A DNA stretch of 64,000 nucleotides from M0103 sp040386155 (lineage in GTDB: Bacteria; Bacteroidota; Bacteroidia; Flavobacteriales_D; Crocinitomicaceae), in assembly GCA_040386155.1 (NCBI GenBank), contig JAZKFZ010000002.1:124001-188000 (forward strand), given 5' to 3'. Below, piece after piece: positions 25,710 through 35,156 of the stretch. The translations under genes and the position numbers were made by a program. Position 1 is the stretch's first letter. Each line of letters starts with the position of its first letter. The notes beneath the pieces are model-generated. The model saw nothing but the letters and a program-made list of their open reading frames with translations, was not told where the DNA came from and did not search any database.

Positions 25710-27671
25710 ATGGCGCTAATTCCTGCAAATATTGTCGATGAAATATTGCAAACTGCTCGCATTGAGGAGGTGATAGGGGATTTTGTTGTTTTAAAAAGAG
25801 CAGGTTCCAACTTGAAGGGTTTAAGTCCATTTACGGATGAAAGAACACCTTCATTTGTGGTTTCGCCAGGTAAACAAATTTTTAAATGCTTCTCCACGAG
25901 TAAAGGTGGAAATGTTGCTTCTTTTTTGATGGAAAAAGAACATTTTTCTTATCCTGAAGCATTAAAATGGTTGGCGAATCGCTACAATATTGAGATTCCT
26001 GAAGAAAAGCCGCTAACAGCAGATGAATTAGCGCAAATTACGGAGCGTGATAGCTTGTTTATCATCAATGAATTTGCAAAGGACTTTTTTGTCGAAAATA
26101 TGCATGATTCCGATGAAGGTAAAGCCATCGGTTTATCCTATTTTGAAGAACGGGGCTTCACCAAAGAAACAATCAAAAAATTTAGTCTCGGTTACAGCAT
26201 CGATAAAAGCGACAGTTTCACTAAAAGAGCCATCGAAAGAGGATTCAAATTGGAATACCTCGAGAAAGTTGGACTTGTAAAATCAAAGGATGATCGGCAA
26301 TTCGATTTTTTCAGAGGTCGCGTAATGTTTCCTATTCAAAGTGTTACTGGTCGCGTTTTGGGTTTTGGCGGACGAACACTTTCTTCTGATAAAAAAATTG
26401 CGAAATATTTCAATTCGCCAGAGAGTATCATTTACAATAAAAGTGAAATCCTCTATGGCTTGTTCTATGCAAAAGGGGATATCGTAAAATACGATAATTG
26501 CTTTTTGTGCGAAGGCTACACGGATGTCATCAGCATGCATCAAGCCGGTATTCAAAATGCAGTTTCTTCATCGGGGACATCGTTAACGAAAGGACAAATT
26601 AAGCTCATCAGTCGCTACACCAACAACATTACGATTCTTTATGATGGTGATGCCGCGGGTATTAAAGCGTCTTTTCGTGGAATTGATTTAATTCTTGAAG
26701 AGGGCTTGAATGTAAAAGTTGTTTTGTTTCCTGATGGCGACGATCCAGATTCGTACTCAAAAAAGGTCAGTTTTACAGAGCTTGAAAGCTACATAAAAGA
26801 TCATACCCAAGATTTTATTTCCTTCAAATCGAGTGTTTTGTTGGCAGATGCTAATAACGATCCTTTAAAAAAGGCGGAGTTGATAAAGGAAATTACGCAT
26901 TCAGTGGGCTTAATTCCGAATGAAATTACTCGGGTTATTTACACGAAGCAAGTAGCTCAGATTTTCGAAATCGATGAGGCAATCGTTCAAAATGAATTGT
27001 TGAGAATTCGAAAAGTAAGTTTGTCGAAGCAGTTTCAAGAGCCAGAAATTAAGGAATTACCCATTTACATTCCTTCTTCAGAACCAAGCGAAGTTTTTAT
27101 TGATACAACTTCAAAAATCACAGAGAGTGTAGAACGAGAACTCATTCGAATGATGGTGATTTATGGCGATTATGAGCTAATTGTGAAGAACGAAGAAAAT
27201 GAACTTAATGAGCTTTCAACTAGTGTTGTGGAGCGAATTTGTGATGAGTTAAAAGTAGATGGACTGCATTTTTCAAATCCTCAATTTGCCAATTTACATC
27301 AATTTTTACAAGACGGAATCGATAATCAAACGATTTATAAAATGAGTAGTTTGACCAATCATCATGATCAAGAAATCGTGAAATTAGTGAGTGAATTAAT
27401 TAGCGATGATATCGATTTAAGTCCAAACTGGGCTGCGAAACACAAAATTGTCATCAAGCATGAAAAAGATGATTTAGACGAGACGATAACCCATGTGCTC
27501 AATCGCTTTAAGATTGTAAAGATCGAAAGTATTATTGCTACTATCAAAGGAAAAATGAAAGATCCTTCAACGTCATACGAAGACCAACTTATCCTAATTT
27601 CCGAGCAAATGGGGTATGATAGAACAAGAGCAGAAATCGCTGCGCAGCTAGGAAATGTGATTATTAAGTGA
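25710..27671 (+). CDS. dnaG: DNA primase
   Basis: A 653-residue primase that makes RNA primers for replication. The N-terminal CHC2-type domain (1-~100) is followed by the catalytic core with the TOPRIM elements CEGYTDV, LYDGDAAG and DGDDPD. A C-terminal helicase-binding region ends the protein. The zinc site is degenerate: positions corresponding to E. coli Cys40, His43, Cys61 and Cys64 are Ser39, Thr42, Cys60 and Thr63, so one of four ligands remains. The surrounding fold-defining residues (GLSPF, TPSFVVSP, KGGN) are intact. This looks like a lineage feature rather than decay, since the frame is full length. Confidence 0.95.
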   Translation: MALIPANIVDEILQTARIEEVIGDFVVLKRAGSNLKGLSPFTDERTPSFVVSPGKQIFKCFSTSKGGNVASFLMEKEHFSYPEALKWLANRYNIEIPEEKPLTADELAQITERDSLFIINEFAKDFFVENMHDSDEGKAIGLSYFEERGFTKETIKKFSLGYSIDKSDSFTKRAIERGFKLEYLEKVGLVKSKDDRQFDFFRGRVMFPIQSVTGRVLGFGGRTLSSDKKIAKYFNSPESIIYNKSEILYGLFYAKGDIVKYDNCFLCEGYTDVISMHQAGIQNAVSSSGTSLTKGQIKLISRYTNNITILYDGDAAGIKASFRGIDLILEEGLNVKVVLFPDGDDPDSYSKKVSFTELESYIKDHTQDFISFKSSVLLADANNDPLKKAELIKEITHSVGLIPNEITRVIYTKQVAQIFEIDEAIVQNELLRIRKVSLSKQFQEPEIKELPIYIPSSEPSEVFIDTTSKITESVERELIRMMVIYGDYELIVKNEENELNELSTSVVERICDELKVDGLHFSNPQFANLHQFLQDGIDNQTIYKMSSLTNHHDQEIVKLVSELISDDIDLSPNWAAKHKIVIKHEKDDLDETITHVLNRFKIVKIESIIATIKGKMKDPSTSYEDQLILISEQMGYDRTRAEIAAQLGNVIIK

Positions 27672-27673
27672 GT

Positions 27674-27692
27674 AAAAAATTGTTTTTACAAT
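27674..27692 (-). terminator. Weak terminator after porU
   Basis: On the minus strand ATTGT-AAAA-ACAAT (27692-27679) is followed by six T. The 5-bp AT-rich stem is weak, but it fills the 28-bp gap between convergent dnaG and porU. Confidence 0.4.
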
Positions 27693-27699
27693 CAACAAA

Positions 27700-30600
27700 T
27701 TAGCGCATCAAATACATTTTACCAAATCCTTTTTTGAAATGGGTATCAGCACCTGAGTTGAGGCGTTCAATATCCTCTCCATTGATTTTTGCTTTCACAT
27801 GGTACAAGTATACGCCATTTGCTAACGGATCTCCAAATTGGTCTCGACCATCCCAAGCAAACTCAGTAATGTTTCTTCCAATATGAATCGGTCCTAGTTC
27901 ACTTTCAGAAATTTCACGAACTACACGACCGCTAACCGTCATAATTTGAATCAAAATATCGTCTGGAGTTTCACTTCCAGTTAGCGTAAAGACAAAGCGA
28001 GTACTCGTGCTAAATGGATTCGGATAATTCATCATTTCTGTAATCGTAGAAGCATGAATAACTTGGAATTCAATTCGATATTCAATGTCGCCAGAAAGAT
28101 TTCCACTTTTGTCAGATCCTTGCACTAAAAGTGTGTATTTTCCTTCTTTCTGGAAAATAGCAGGATAGATGATTTTGAATTTCTTGAATTGTGATTCAGC
28201 CGGAATCCATTGCATCACAGTATTTCCAGCGCCATCTACAAAAGGAATGTGCGTTAAAATTCCATCAGGATCTTTGACATAAATTCCAAACAAAGAGGTA
28301 TCAGCATCACTATTCAACACCAAGAATGGATTTTCATCTTTTAATGTAATGATAATTTCACTTTCGGGAGAAACGATGTCGTTATTGAGAATATGAATTC
28401 CATCGAAAGTAACATCTAAAATCGGATTCAAATTGTCTTCTTTCACAAAGAAAGGAATCTGTAGAAGATTGTTGAAATGCTTTTGCTCTGGTTGATCTGT
28501 GACAAATAAACTTCCATTGACGTATGGATTTATTTCCATCCAAAAAGAGTTGATTCCACCCATTCCAGTGGTTGAAAACTCCACGGTATCTCTAAATGTT
28601 TCATTTACCAATAAGGAATCCTGTCGCGGATAGGCAATGCTATGATATTGTTGATTTTGATCGGTGACCCAATAATTAATGAGGATTGAATCCATCGGAA
28701 TTGTGAAGATATTTTTAACATCAACAGCAAATTTCACCATTTCACCTTCCGAAATTGTATCAGAAGCGGTAATCCAAGAGTAGGGGGTTGAACCATCAAT
28801 GGCAGCTTCAGGTAAGGGTTGATACAATACATGCCAATAATCCATTTGAGCTGGCGTGAAGGTGATTGAGTCTTTGTAATAGGCATGCATACGCATGTAC
28901 GGATGCAAATACGGATCTAGAATAGTGCTGATGTTGAGTAAGCTATCGTTATTCGTAAAGGTAATCGTTGTATCAAAAACGGGTGTGAGGTCTAAACTTA
29001 AACCTTCAATTCTCAATAATGTAGTATCATTACTGTTAACTTCCATTGCATCTTGTTTCCAAAAAATGGCATCCCAACTTGCTGCTGGTCCAATCAATGT
29101 TGAACTTTCACCTCCTTGATAATCGGCTCCATCCATATTCGCAATCAAGGTGATGTTTTCACCTAACAGTTGACCTACTTCTTCTTTAACTGTGCTTGGG
29201 TCGCCTTTTCTAACAAAGAAAGAAAATGGTCGATTTGGTCGCCCGGCATAAATCGAGTCTGAACCTAAAGCTGCAAAAGTTGCATATATAGATGGATCAT
29301 TCGCGTCCCACATGTCATATCGTGCTGTGACCGGCGTGTAAATCAATATGTAATGTCCATCAGGCACTTCATTCAGCACCATGTTAGTAAAGTTGGCTAA
29401 TTGTGCAGGATCATTTTGTCTAAAAATAAAATAGCGCTCCACTCGATTTCTACAAGCGCCATTATCATTTGCATTTCCAAAATTATGCGTTGGATTTGAA
29501 GTCCCAAATCGTGTACCCCACGGCGTGGTTGTTAAGGGGTCAATGACAGCTACGTGTATTGACGGAATGGTAGTACAAATACTGTATTCTTTTTGCGTTC
29601 CATCAATGAAATAGGCATTGTAATAGATATCTGGAACTACCAAATTCGCTTTTACATCATTCGTTATAATATGACTTTCTGGTAAAAAGTTTTTTTGACG
29701 TTGCGCTCGATCATAATCGAGGTCATTAAATGTGTTTTTCTTGTATTGGAAGAAATGATCTTGTCCCCAGCCTTCTTTTCCAATGATGTGTTGGAATGAA
29801 TGTTCTCTCCAATTGGTGTCTTGATCAATGGCCACTCTCCAGAAATAAACCATGCTGTCAACACACACTAAAGGCGAAGGCATATTTGTGGATTGCGATA
29901 ACCACTGTGATGGATGAACTTCTTTTACACCACCTAAACCACTTACTAGCGCATATTTTTTAAATGGACTGTTGTATAAATCAGTAGTATCCATTTCAAA
30001 GCGATAGGTATTAAAAGGTGCAATTGGGTCAATTGTAGATGCTTTTACTGTCACACTGTCGATCGGTACCACTGCAAAATCGAAAGGAATAACCGGCTCA
30101 ATTCCAGCAATGTTGATGAACAATGTTTTAGTGATTTGATTGTTGTTGATTTCATCATATTGCTCCCCCACAAAGGAAGGAAGATCTACTTTTACATCAA
30201 AATTATTGATTCCAAGGCCTACACTTGCTTCCAATGGAACTTTAAATGTATGCGTTTTTTTGTAGTGCAAGCCTTCAATGGCGAAAATGTATACAGAGTC
30301 AACGTTTGACGATGGGAAATTCCTAGTTACTTCTAATGAAAAGGTATCTGTAATGGATTTTCCTAAATTGGTTAATTCAATGTTGATTTCAATAGAATCA
30401 GTGGTTAAATCGATGCTCTCAGGCAAGAAAGATACACTTTGCTCCGTAATTTCAATTTCTGGATTTCGATGCCAATTTGGACGAATCATCGGGTCACCAT
30501 TCAATACCATTTGAGCGGCAGTACTTTCCATGAATAGGTTGTTGCTAAGTATTTCCATTTGGCGAATGGTTTCTTGCATTTGCTCAGCAAGCGTATTGCC

Positions 30601-32844
30601 ATATTGAGCGAAAGAGATTTGATTGTACAATTCTCTCGTATACAAATACAAGGTGTTGGCAAAGCCTAAGTTAACGGTTCCAACAAATGCAATGGCGCCA
30701 TAATCATCCTGTCGAACAAATTCTTCCGACTTCGACTCTGAATTCTGGAAAAGGTTTCCATTGTAACAAGAGTTGGAGAATACAATTGGATATTTTCCAT
30801 AGTTGTTCCAAAGGTTTGGATTATCGATATTGATTTCAAATCCTGTTTCAGTGGCAGCGGCGTGACCGAAATAATTAATGATAGAAACACCATTTGAAAT
30901 CCTTGTCATAACATCATCTAAATCAGAAGGATTTAATGGATCAGCATTGTTTTTGGCTAGTGTGAATACATTGCCACCGAAGTTTTGTTGTTCAATGATA
31001 TTCTCCATAAACAACATGTAGTTCTGGAATATTTGCTGTTGATTGGCATCACTACCTCCTACAAAATGTAGCACTTGCTTTTGCCAATCTTTTACAACTG
31101 AATTGTAGACCGAATTTGGATCTTGCGCTAAATCATACAGCACTACTTTATCTAAATAGTTTAGTAATTGTTGATTGGTTTCTACCGAAACACGGCCTGT
31201 GGGAATAAGTGGCATCCATTCTGAAGCACCTTCTAATCGAGCAGTAATAAAGGCATCACTGGATGGTTGACCAAATGAAGGAACTAAACTTTTTGCAAAA
31301 TTGGTAGCATTCAAGCGAGTGCCTGGTCCAACAACAGTTATTCCACTGATGTTTGCTTCTCTAATTCCCTTCCCAATTAAAAAGAGTGCTTGAGGTTTTT
31401 CAGTAGAACTAGCGTACATGTAATGTGCAAAGCGACGAATTCCGTTGATGTGTTTTTCAATTCCACCACCAAATTGCAAATACAGTTCATTTACATTTGC
31501 TTTAATTACGCCATGTGCTCCACCTTCAGGACTTTCGCGGTAAGTTTTGTAGGCAACAACTCCATTTTCTAACGAAGGATGATACACCATCAAAATAGCA
31601 CTGTCTGGAATTGTAGTGGCAAAATTGGTGAAGGTTCCAGTTCCATTCACCAGTGTTAATCCGTAAACAGAATTCAATAAAGATGCATCTTGGAAAACTA
31701 CTTTTTGTTCTTGATTTACAGGATCGTTCGGAATTAAGGCTTGAAAGATGCCTCCATTTTGAACAAAAGGAACTTTTCTGGGTGTTGATCCTAGGACAAA
31801 AACAAAAGGATCGGTGGTGTTCACTGAGCTGACATCTAATCGAATTTTAGTCTCAGTTGAATTATTTTTTAAGTTGAATGTGAGCTGATTGTTATTTGCA
31901 AAATCTGGTATTCTTGGGTACCAAATCGACCAATAATTTAAACTTTGGAAATCAGTTGTGGCGCCTTGATCACCTACAATTTGCCATTTCATGCCAGTAC
32001 TGTTATTTGCTAACTCACTTGTTGGAAATGTTTTGCTGACATGAATCGCTTTGTAGCCTATAAAAATAGAATCGATTAAGGGGAAATCGGAGGAACCAAT
32101 TGAAAATTTTAAATGGTGATTTCCTATTCCAGTGAAATTTGCATTTGAATTGGAGACTGAAACCGTTTCAAATCGGGCAGTTGGCGCATCAACACCACTG
32201 TACAATCCACTTGTTACCGCGCTTAAATTCAATGTGTAATTTGCTGCACCATTCACCATAGAATTTCCCCAACCTTCGCCCGGTGTGTAAAACGAACTCG
32301 AAGTTTCGGAATTTTTCTCTCCTTCGTTGTAGGCAAATGCATAAAATTGAGAGGTTTCACAAAGCAAGTGAGTTGCTGGAGTGTAAGAATTGAAATCAGT
32401 GTCTGTTTCAATGGAAAATCGTAAGTTGTTGGTAGAAGTATTCCAAGTTACAAAATATTGAATGGTATCGTTGTACAAACTAAATTTCGGATTTCCTTGA
32501 TCGGTAGGGTTTGTGTACAATGTTTGATCAAGCCATCCATCATTTTTTTCGGCATAAAACGCCACGAAATCGCCTGAATTAAAAATTCCGTCACTACCTA
32601 ACTCAACGAAAAGTGCTTGCTCTTTTTCCCTTCCGAAAATTTGTAGATTCTGATGCGAAATACTTGAAAGTGGAATTCCTGCCGAATCAAGTGTTGAATA
32701 GTTGATTTTAGTAATCCCAGTTTTAATGATCTTAAATGAGTAGTATGTTTGGTTATACTGAATCCACTCATTTCCATAGGTAGCTTGCGCAATCCCCTGA
32801 AAGCTGTAGAAAATAAATAGTGTGTAGAGTAAAAATCTTTTCAA
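27700..32844 (-). CDS. porU: Type IX secretion system C-terminal signal peptidase PorU (long form)
   Basis: A 1714-residue exported protease. Signal peptide at 1-20 (ending GIAQ). The gingipain-type C25 domain (about 390-800) carries the likely catalytic His661 in NYFGHAAA and Cys693 in FSNSCYNG. Ig-like and linker domains follow. The end (from about 1610, MNYPNPFSTSTRFVF) resembles a CHU_C/FlgD-Ig sorting-like domain. PorU cleaves the C-terminal signal of T9SS cargo and attaches cargo to the cell surface. It is several hundred residues longer than the Porphyromonas enzyme. Translation starts at a TTG overlapping the stop of the upstream barrel gene as TTGA; no in-frame ATG precedes the mature domain. 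Confidence 0.9.
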   Translation of the reverse strand: MKRFLLYTLFIFYSFQGIAQATYGNEWIQYNQTYYSFKIIKTGITKINYSTLDSAGIPLSSISHQNLQIFGREKEQALFVELGSDGIFNSGDFVAFYAEKNDGWLDQTLYTNPTDQGNPKFSLYNDTIQYFVTWNTSTNNLRFSIETDTDFNSYTPATHLLCETSQFYAFAYNEGEKNSETSSSFYTPGEGWGNSMVNGAANYTLNLSAVTSGLYSGVDAPTARFETVSVSNSNANFTGIGNHHLKFSIGSSDFPLIDSIFIGYKAIHVSKTFPTSELANNSTGMKWQIVGDQGATTDFQSLNYWSIWYPRIPDFANNNQLTFNLKNNSTETKIRLDVSSVNTTDPFVFVLGSTPRKVPFVQNGGIFQALIPNDPVNQEQKVVFQDASLLNSVYGLTLVNGTGTFTNFATTIPDSAILMVYHPSLENGVVAYKTYRESPEGGAHGVIKANVNELYLQFGGGIEKHINGIRRFAHYMYASSTEKPQALFLIGKGIREANISGITVVGPGTRLNATNFAKSLVPSFGQPSSDAFITARLEGASEWMPLIPTGRVSVETNQQLLNYLDKVVLYDLAQDPNSVYNSVVKDWQKQVLHFVGGSDANQQQIFQNYMLFMENIIEQQNFGGNVFTLAKNNADPLNPSDLDDVMTRISNGVSIINYFGHAAATETGFEINIDNPNLWNNYGKYPIVFSNSCYNGNLFQNSESKSEEFVRQDDYGAIAFVGTVNLGFANTLYLYTRELYNQISFAQYGNTLAEQMQETIRQMEILSNNLFMESTAAQMVLNGDPMIRPNWHRNPEIEITEQSVSFLPESIDLTTDSIEINIELTNLGKSITDTFSLEVTRNFPSSNVDSVYIFAIEGLHYKKTHTFKVPLEASVGLGINNFDVKVDLPSFVGEQYDEINNNQITKTLFINIAGIEPVIPFDFAVVPIDSVTVKASTIDPIAPFNTYRFEMDTTDLYNSPFKKYALVSGLGGVKEVHPSQWLSQSTNMPSPLVCVDSMVYFWRVAIDQDTNWREHSFQHIIGKEGWGQDHFFQYKKNTFNDLDYDRAQRQKNFLPESHIITNDVKANLVVPDIYYNAYFIDGTQKEYSICTTIPSIHVAVIDPLTTTPWGTRFGTSNPTHNFGNANDNGACRNRVERYFIFRQNDPAQLANFTNMVLNEVPDGHYILIYTPVTARYDMWDANDPSIYATFAALGSDSIYAGRPNRPFSFFVRKGDPSTVKEEVGQLLGENITLIANMDGADYQGGESSTLIGPAASWDAIFWKQDAMEVNSNDTTLLRIEGLSLDLTPVFDTTITFTNNDSLLNISTILDPYLHPYMRMHAYYKDSITFTPAQMDYWHVLYQPLPEAAIDGSTPYSWITASDTISEGEMVKFAVDVKNIFTIPMDSILINYWVTDQNQQYHSIAYPRQDSLLVNETFRDTVEFSTTGMGGINSFWMEINPYVNGSLFVTDQPEQKHFNNLLQIPFFVKEDNLNPILDVTFDGIHILNNDIVSPESEIIITLKDENPFLVLNSDADTSLFGIYVKDPDGILTHIPFVDGAGNTVMQWIPAESQFKKFKIIYPAIFQKEGKYTLLVQGSDKSGNLSGDIEYRIEFQVIHASTITEMMNYPNPFSTSTRFVFTLTGSETPDDILIQIMTVSGRVVREISESELGPIHIGRNITEFAWDGRDQFGDPLANGVYLYHVKAKINGEDIERLNSGADTHFKKGFGKMYLMR

Positions 32845-33938
32845 GGTCCTACTTTTTTGGGTGGATTTAACATTAGTCGCAATGAAATGACGTGTGAATA
32901 GAGTGCAACGGATGCATCACCGATGTCAGTAAATGCATAATCAATTTTTAATGCTTTGATGGCAAGTCCAACACCAATGCTTGGTTGCACGTTGAATGAC
33001 TTAGAATCATCAAGATTTGTAATATTTTGCATATTCGAAAGTCCAGCACGAATGGCAACAAAACTTTTAAATCCGAATTCAATTCCGAAATGAGGATCAA
33101 TCGACGCAAAATTTGATTTGATTAAGGTGTTTCGTTTTCCGTCGGTAGTGATATCGAAATCAATTTCTCCAGCACCATAAATTCCTTTTTCTCCAAAAGG
33201 TATTTTCTTGTACGCAGATAATATCAAACGAGGAAGTGTTAGTTCTAATCCGTTTTCTGGAATTTCATTTCCTGTTGCAAGGAAAACCTCCTTCATTTCA
33301 TCATCCAAATTAAAAATCCAAGCGTTGAATGTTGATGTTGCATCTCTTAAAACAGCGCCAAATTTTGCGTTTTTCATTTCGTACAGCACACCACCATCCA
33401 ATCCAAATCCCCACGATTTTGCAAAATCCCCCACCTTTCGATAGATAATTTTTACGTTACCTCCCAAGCTAAGTCCTGGCACTTTTAATTTACGTGCATA
33501 GGAAAACAAAAAACCATAATCAGCTGCTGTAAATGTTGTGATATTATCGTAATTGATATTTCCGTTATTGTCGATTAGTTGAGTAGTGTTTGGTATATCA
33601 TCCACTGCAAAACGAATAGCAGAAACTGCAAAGGCACTTTTTTTATCAATTTGATGAGCTACACCAATGTAGTCATATTTTGAAATTCCAGCAAAATACT
33701 CAGCATGCATTAGTCCTACATCGAGCCATTTGTTTGTATTAGTAAGTCCTGCCGGATTCCAGTACGCAGCCATAACTCCAGCTGATTGCGCCGAAAAAGC
33801 ATTTCCCATGCCCAATGCATCAGCTCCTACACCAATATTTAGAAATTCGTTCGAATATTTTGGGGCGATTTGAGCGTGCAATGTACTTTGCAATAAAACA
33901 AGGACAATTAGTGCTGTACGTTTTTTTAGGTGGTGCAT
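32841..33938 (-). CDS. PorV/PorQ-family outer-membrane beta-barrel protein
   Basis: A 365-residue protein with a signal peptide (1-22, ending LHAQ) and a barrel-like alternation of hydrophobic residues. The N-terminus has NIGVGADALGMGNAFSA and YWNPAGL, the hallmark of the PorV/PorQ (FadL-like) family of T9SS outer-membrane proteins. These shuttle cargo from the translocon to the PorU attachment complex. The tight coupling to porU (4-nt overlap) supports a role beside it. It differs from classical PorV in detail and could be a second paralogue, so I give no symbol. Confidence 0.82.
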   Translation of the reverse strand: MHHLKKRTALIVLVLLQSTLHAQIAPKYSNEFLNIGVGADALGMGNAFSAQSAGVMAAYWNPAGLTNTNKWLDVGLMHAEYFAGISKYDYIGVAHQIDKKSAFAVSAIRFAVDDIPNTTQLIDNNGNINYDNITTFTAADYGFLFSYARKLKVPGLSLGGNVKIIYRKVGDFAKSWGFGLDGGVLYEMKNAKFGAVLRDATSTFNAWIFNLDDEMKEVFLATGNEIPENGLELTLPRLILSAYKKIPFGEKGIYGAGEIDFDITTDGKRNTLIKSNFASIDPHFGIEFGFKSFVAIRAGLSNMQNITNLDDSKSFNVQPSIGVGLAIKALKIDYAFTDIGDASVALYSHVISLRLMLNPPKKVGP

Positions 33939-34070
33939 TTATTTTACAATTTTACAAGTCAATAACAAGATATTTGCTAAAAAATTGTGTTCTTTGTCTT
34001 GCTTATTTTATTAAATAGTAAGTAAAAATATGACATTTTTAGATAAGTAGTACATTTACAAATCATTATT

Positions 34071-34913
34071 TTGATCAAGCAAACATTCAATATTCCCAAT
34101 TTACTTACAGCAACTAATATGTTGTCGGGTGTTGTGGCAATAATTCTTGCGCTCTCAGGGAGAATTGACATTGCCCCTTTGTGTATTTTTGTTGGTTTAT
34201 TGTGCGATTTTTTGGATGGATTTCTCGCACGAAAATTAGGTATTGCTGGTGAATTAGGAAAGCAACTCGATTCATTGGCAGACATGATCACATTTGGAGT
34301 GGCTCCTGGGGTAATTATGATGGTTGTGATGGTGTCAAGCATTTACATGGATAGCTTTTCCACAGAAACAAATTTCACTTCATACGTACATTACGAATTG
34401 TCGCTCTGGATCAATGCTGTTTTTTACAATGTGGATAATGACATGAATGCATCGATTAAGTATTTACCATTTATCGCCTTATTCATTCCTTTTATGTCGA
34501 TGTTTAGATTGGCAAAATTTAACCTCGACACCCGACAAAATGATTCCTTTATTGGGCTCCCAACACCATTAAATACTTTTTTCTTTTTGTTCTTCCCGCT
34601 GGTAATGGCTATGAATTTTGAGCAATGGCACAATCAAGAATCCATCTATTCACTACTTTTTAATCCCTATTTATTAACAGTTTTGATTGTTCTGATGTCT
34701 TGCTTGCTGTTGGCTGAATTACCTTTATTTTCGCTCAAAGTGAAGCATTTTAGCTGGAAAGAAAACGAAGTTCGCTATATCTTTTTAATTGTTTGTGTGA
34801 TTTTAATTCTGTCTATTCGTGTATGGGCAATTCCAATTATTGTAATTTTGTACCTGATTCTTTCATTTATTGAAAATAAACTAATAAAAAAAAGCAAAAT
34901 CAATGAAGTTTAA
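34071..34913 (+). CDS. pssA: CDP-diacylglycerol-serine O-phosphatidyltransferase
   Basis: A 280-residue integral membrane enzyme of phosphatidylserine, hence phosphatidylethanolamine, synthesis. The CDP-alcohol phosphotransferase signature DGFLARKLG, then GKQLDSLADM, is at about 46-71, with all catalytic Asp residues present. About seven to eight membrane helices. The start is probably the TTG at 34071: the first ATG (34119) would cut into the conserved NIPNLLTATNMLSG helix. It overlaps purS by 11 bp. Confidence 0.9.
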   Translation: MIKQTFNIPNLLTATNMLSGVVAIILALSGRIDIAPLCIFVGLLCDFLDGFLARKLGIAGELGKQLDSLADMITFGVAPGVIMMVVMVSSIYMDSFSTETNFTSYVHYELSLWINAVFYNVDNDMNASIKYLPFIALFIPFMSMFRLAKFNLDTRQNDSFIGLPTPLNTFFFLFFPLVMAMNFEQWHNQESIYSLLFNPYLLTVLIVLMSCLLLAELPLFSLKVKHFSWKENEVRYIFLIVCVILILSIRVWAIPIIVILYLILSFIENKLIKKSKINEV

Positions 34914-35154
34914 AGCAGAAATCGATGTAATGCCACTAGATGCATTGTTGGATCCACAAGGAAAAGCAGTTTCAAACAGTATGAAAAATATTGGACTAAA
35001 CGAAATTGATGGTGTTCGAATTGGTAGACATGTTCGTTTGTTTGTTGATGCTGCTTCAAAAGAAGTTGCAACTCAAAAAGTGGATGAAGCTTGTAAGAAA
35101 TTACTAGCGAATCAAATTATGGAAAGCTACTCTTTTTCTGTAGAAGAGGCTTAA
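34903..35154 (+). CDS. purS: Phosphoribosylformylglycinamidine synthase subunit PurS
   Basis: An 83-residue protein of PurS size and pattern: KFKAEIDVMPLDALLDPQGKAV followed by GVRIGRHVRL. PurS bridges the PurL synthetase and PurQ glutaminase in the fourth step of purine synthesis. Its presence implies a three-subunit enzyme encoded elsewhere instead of the single large PurL. The start overlaps the end of pssA, so the two are translated from one message although the pathways are unrelated. Confidence 0.88.
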   Translation: MKFKAEIDVMPLDALLDPQGKAVSNSMKNIGLNEIDGVRIGRHVRLFVDAASKEVATQKVDEACKKLLANQIMESYSFSVEEA

Positions 35155-35156
35155 TC

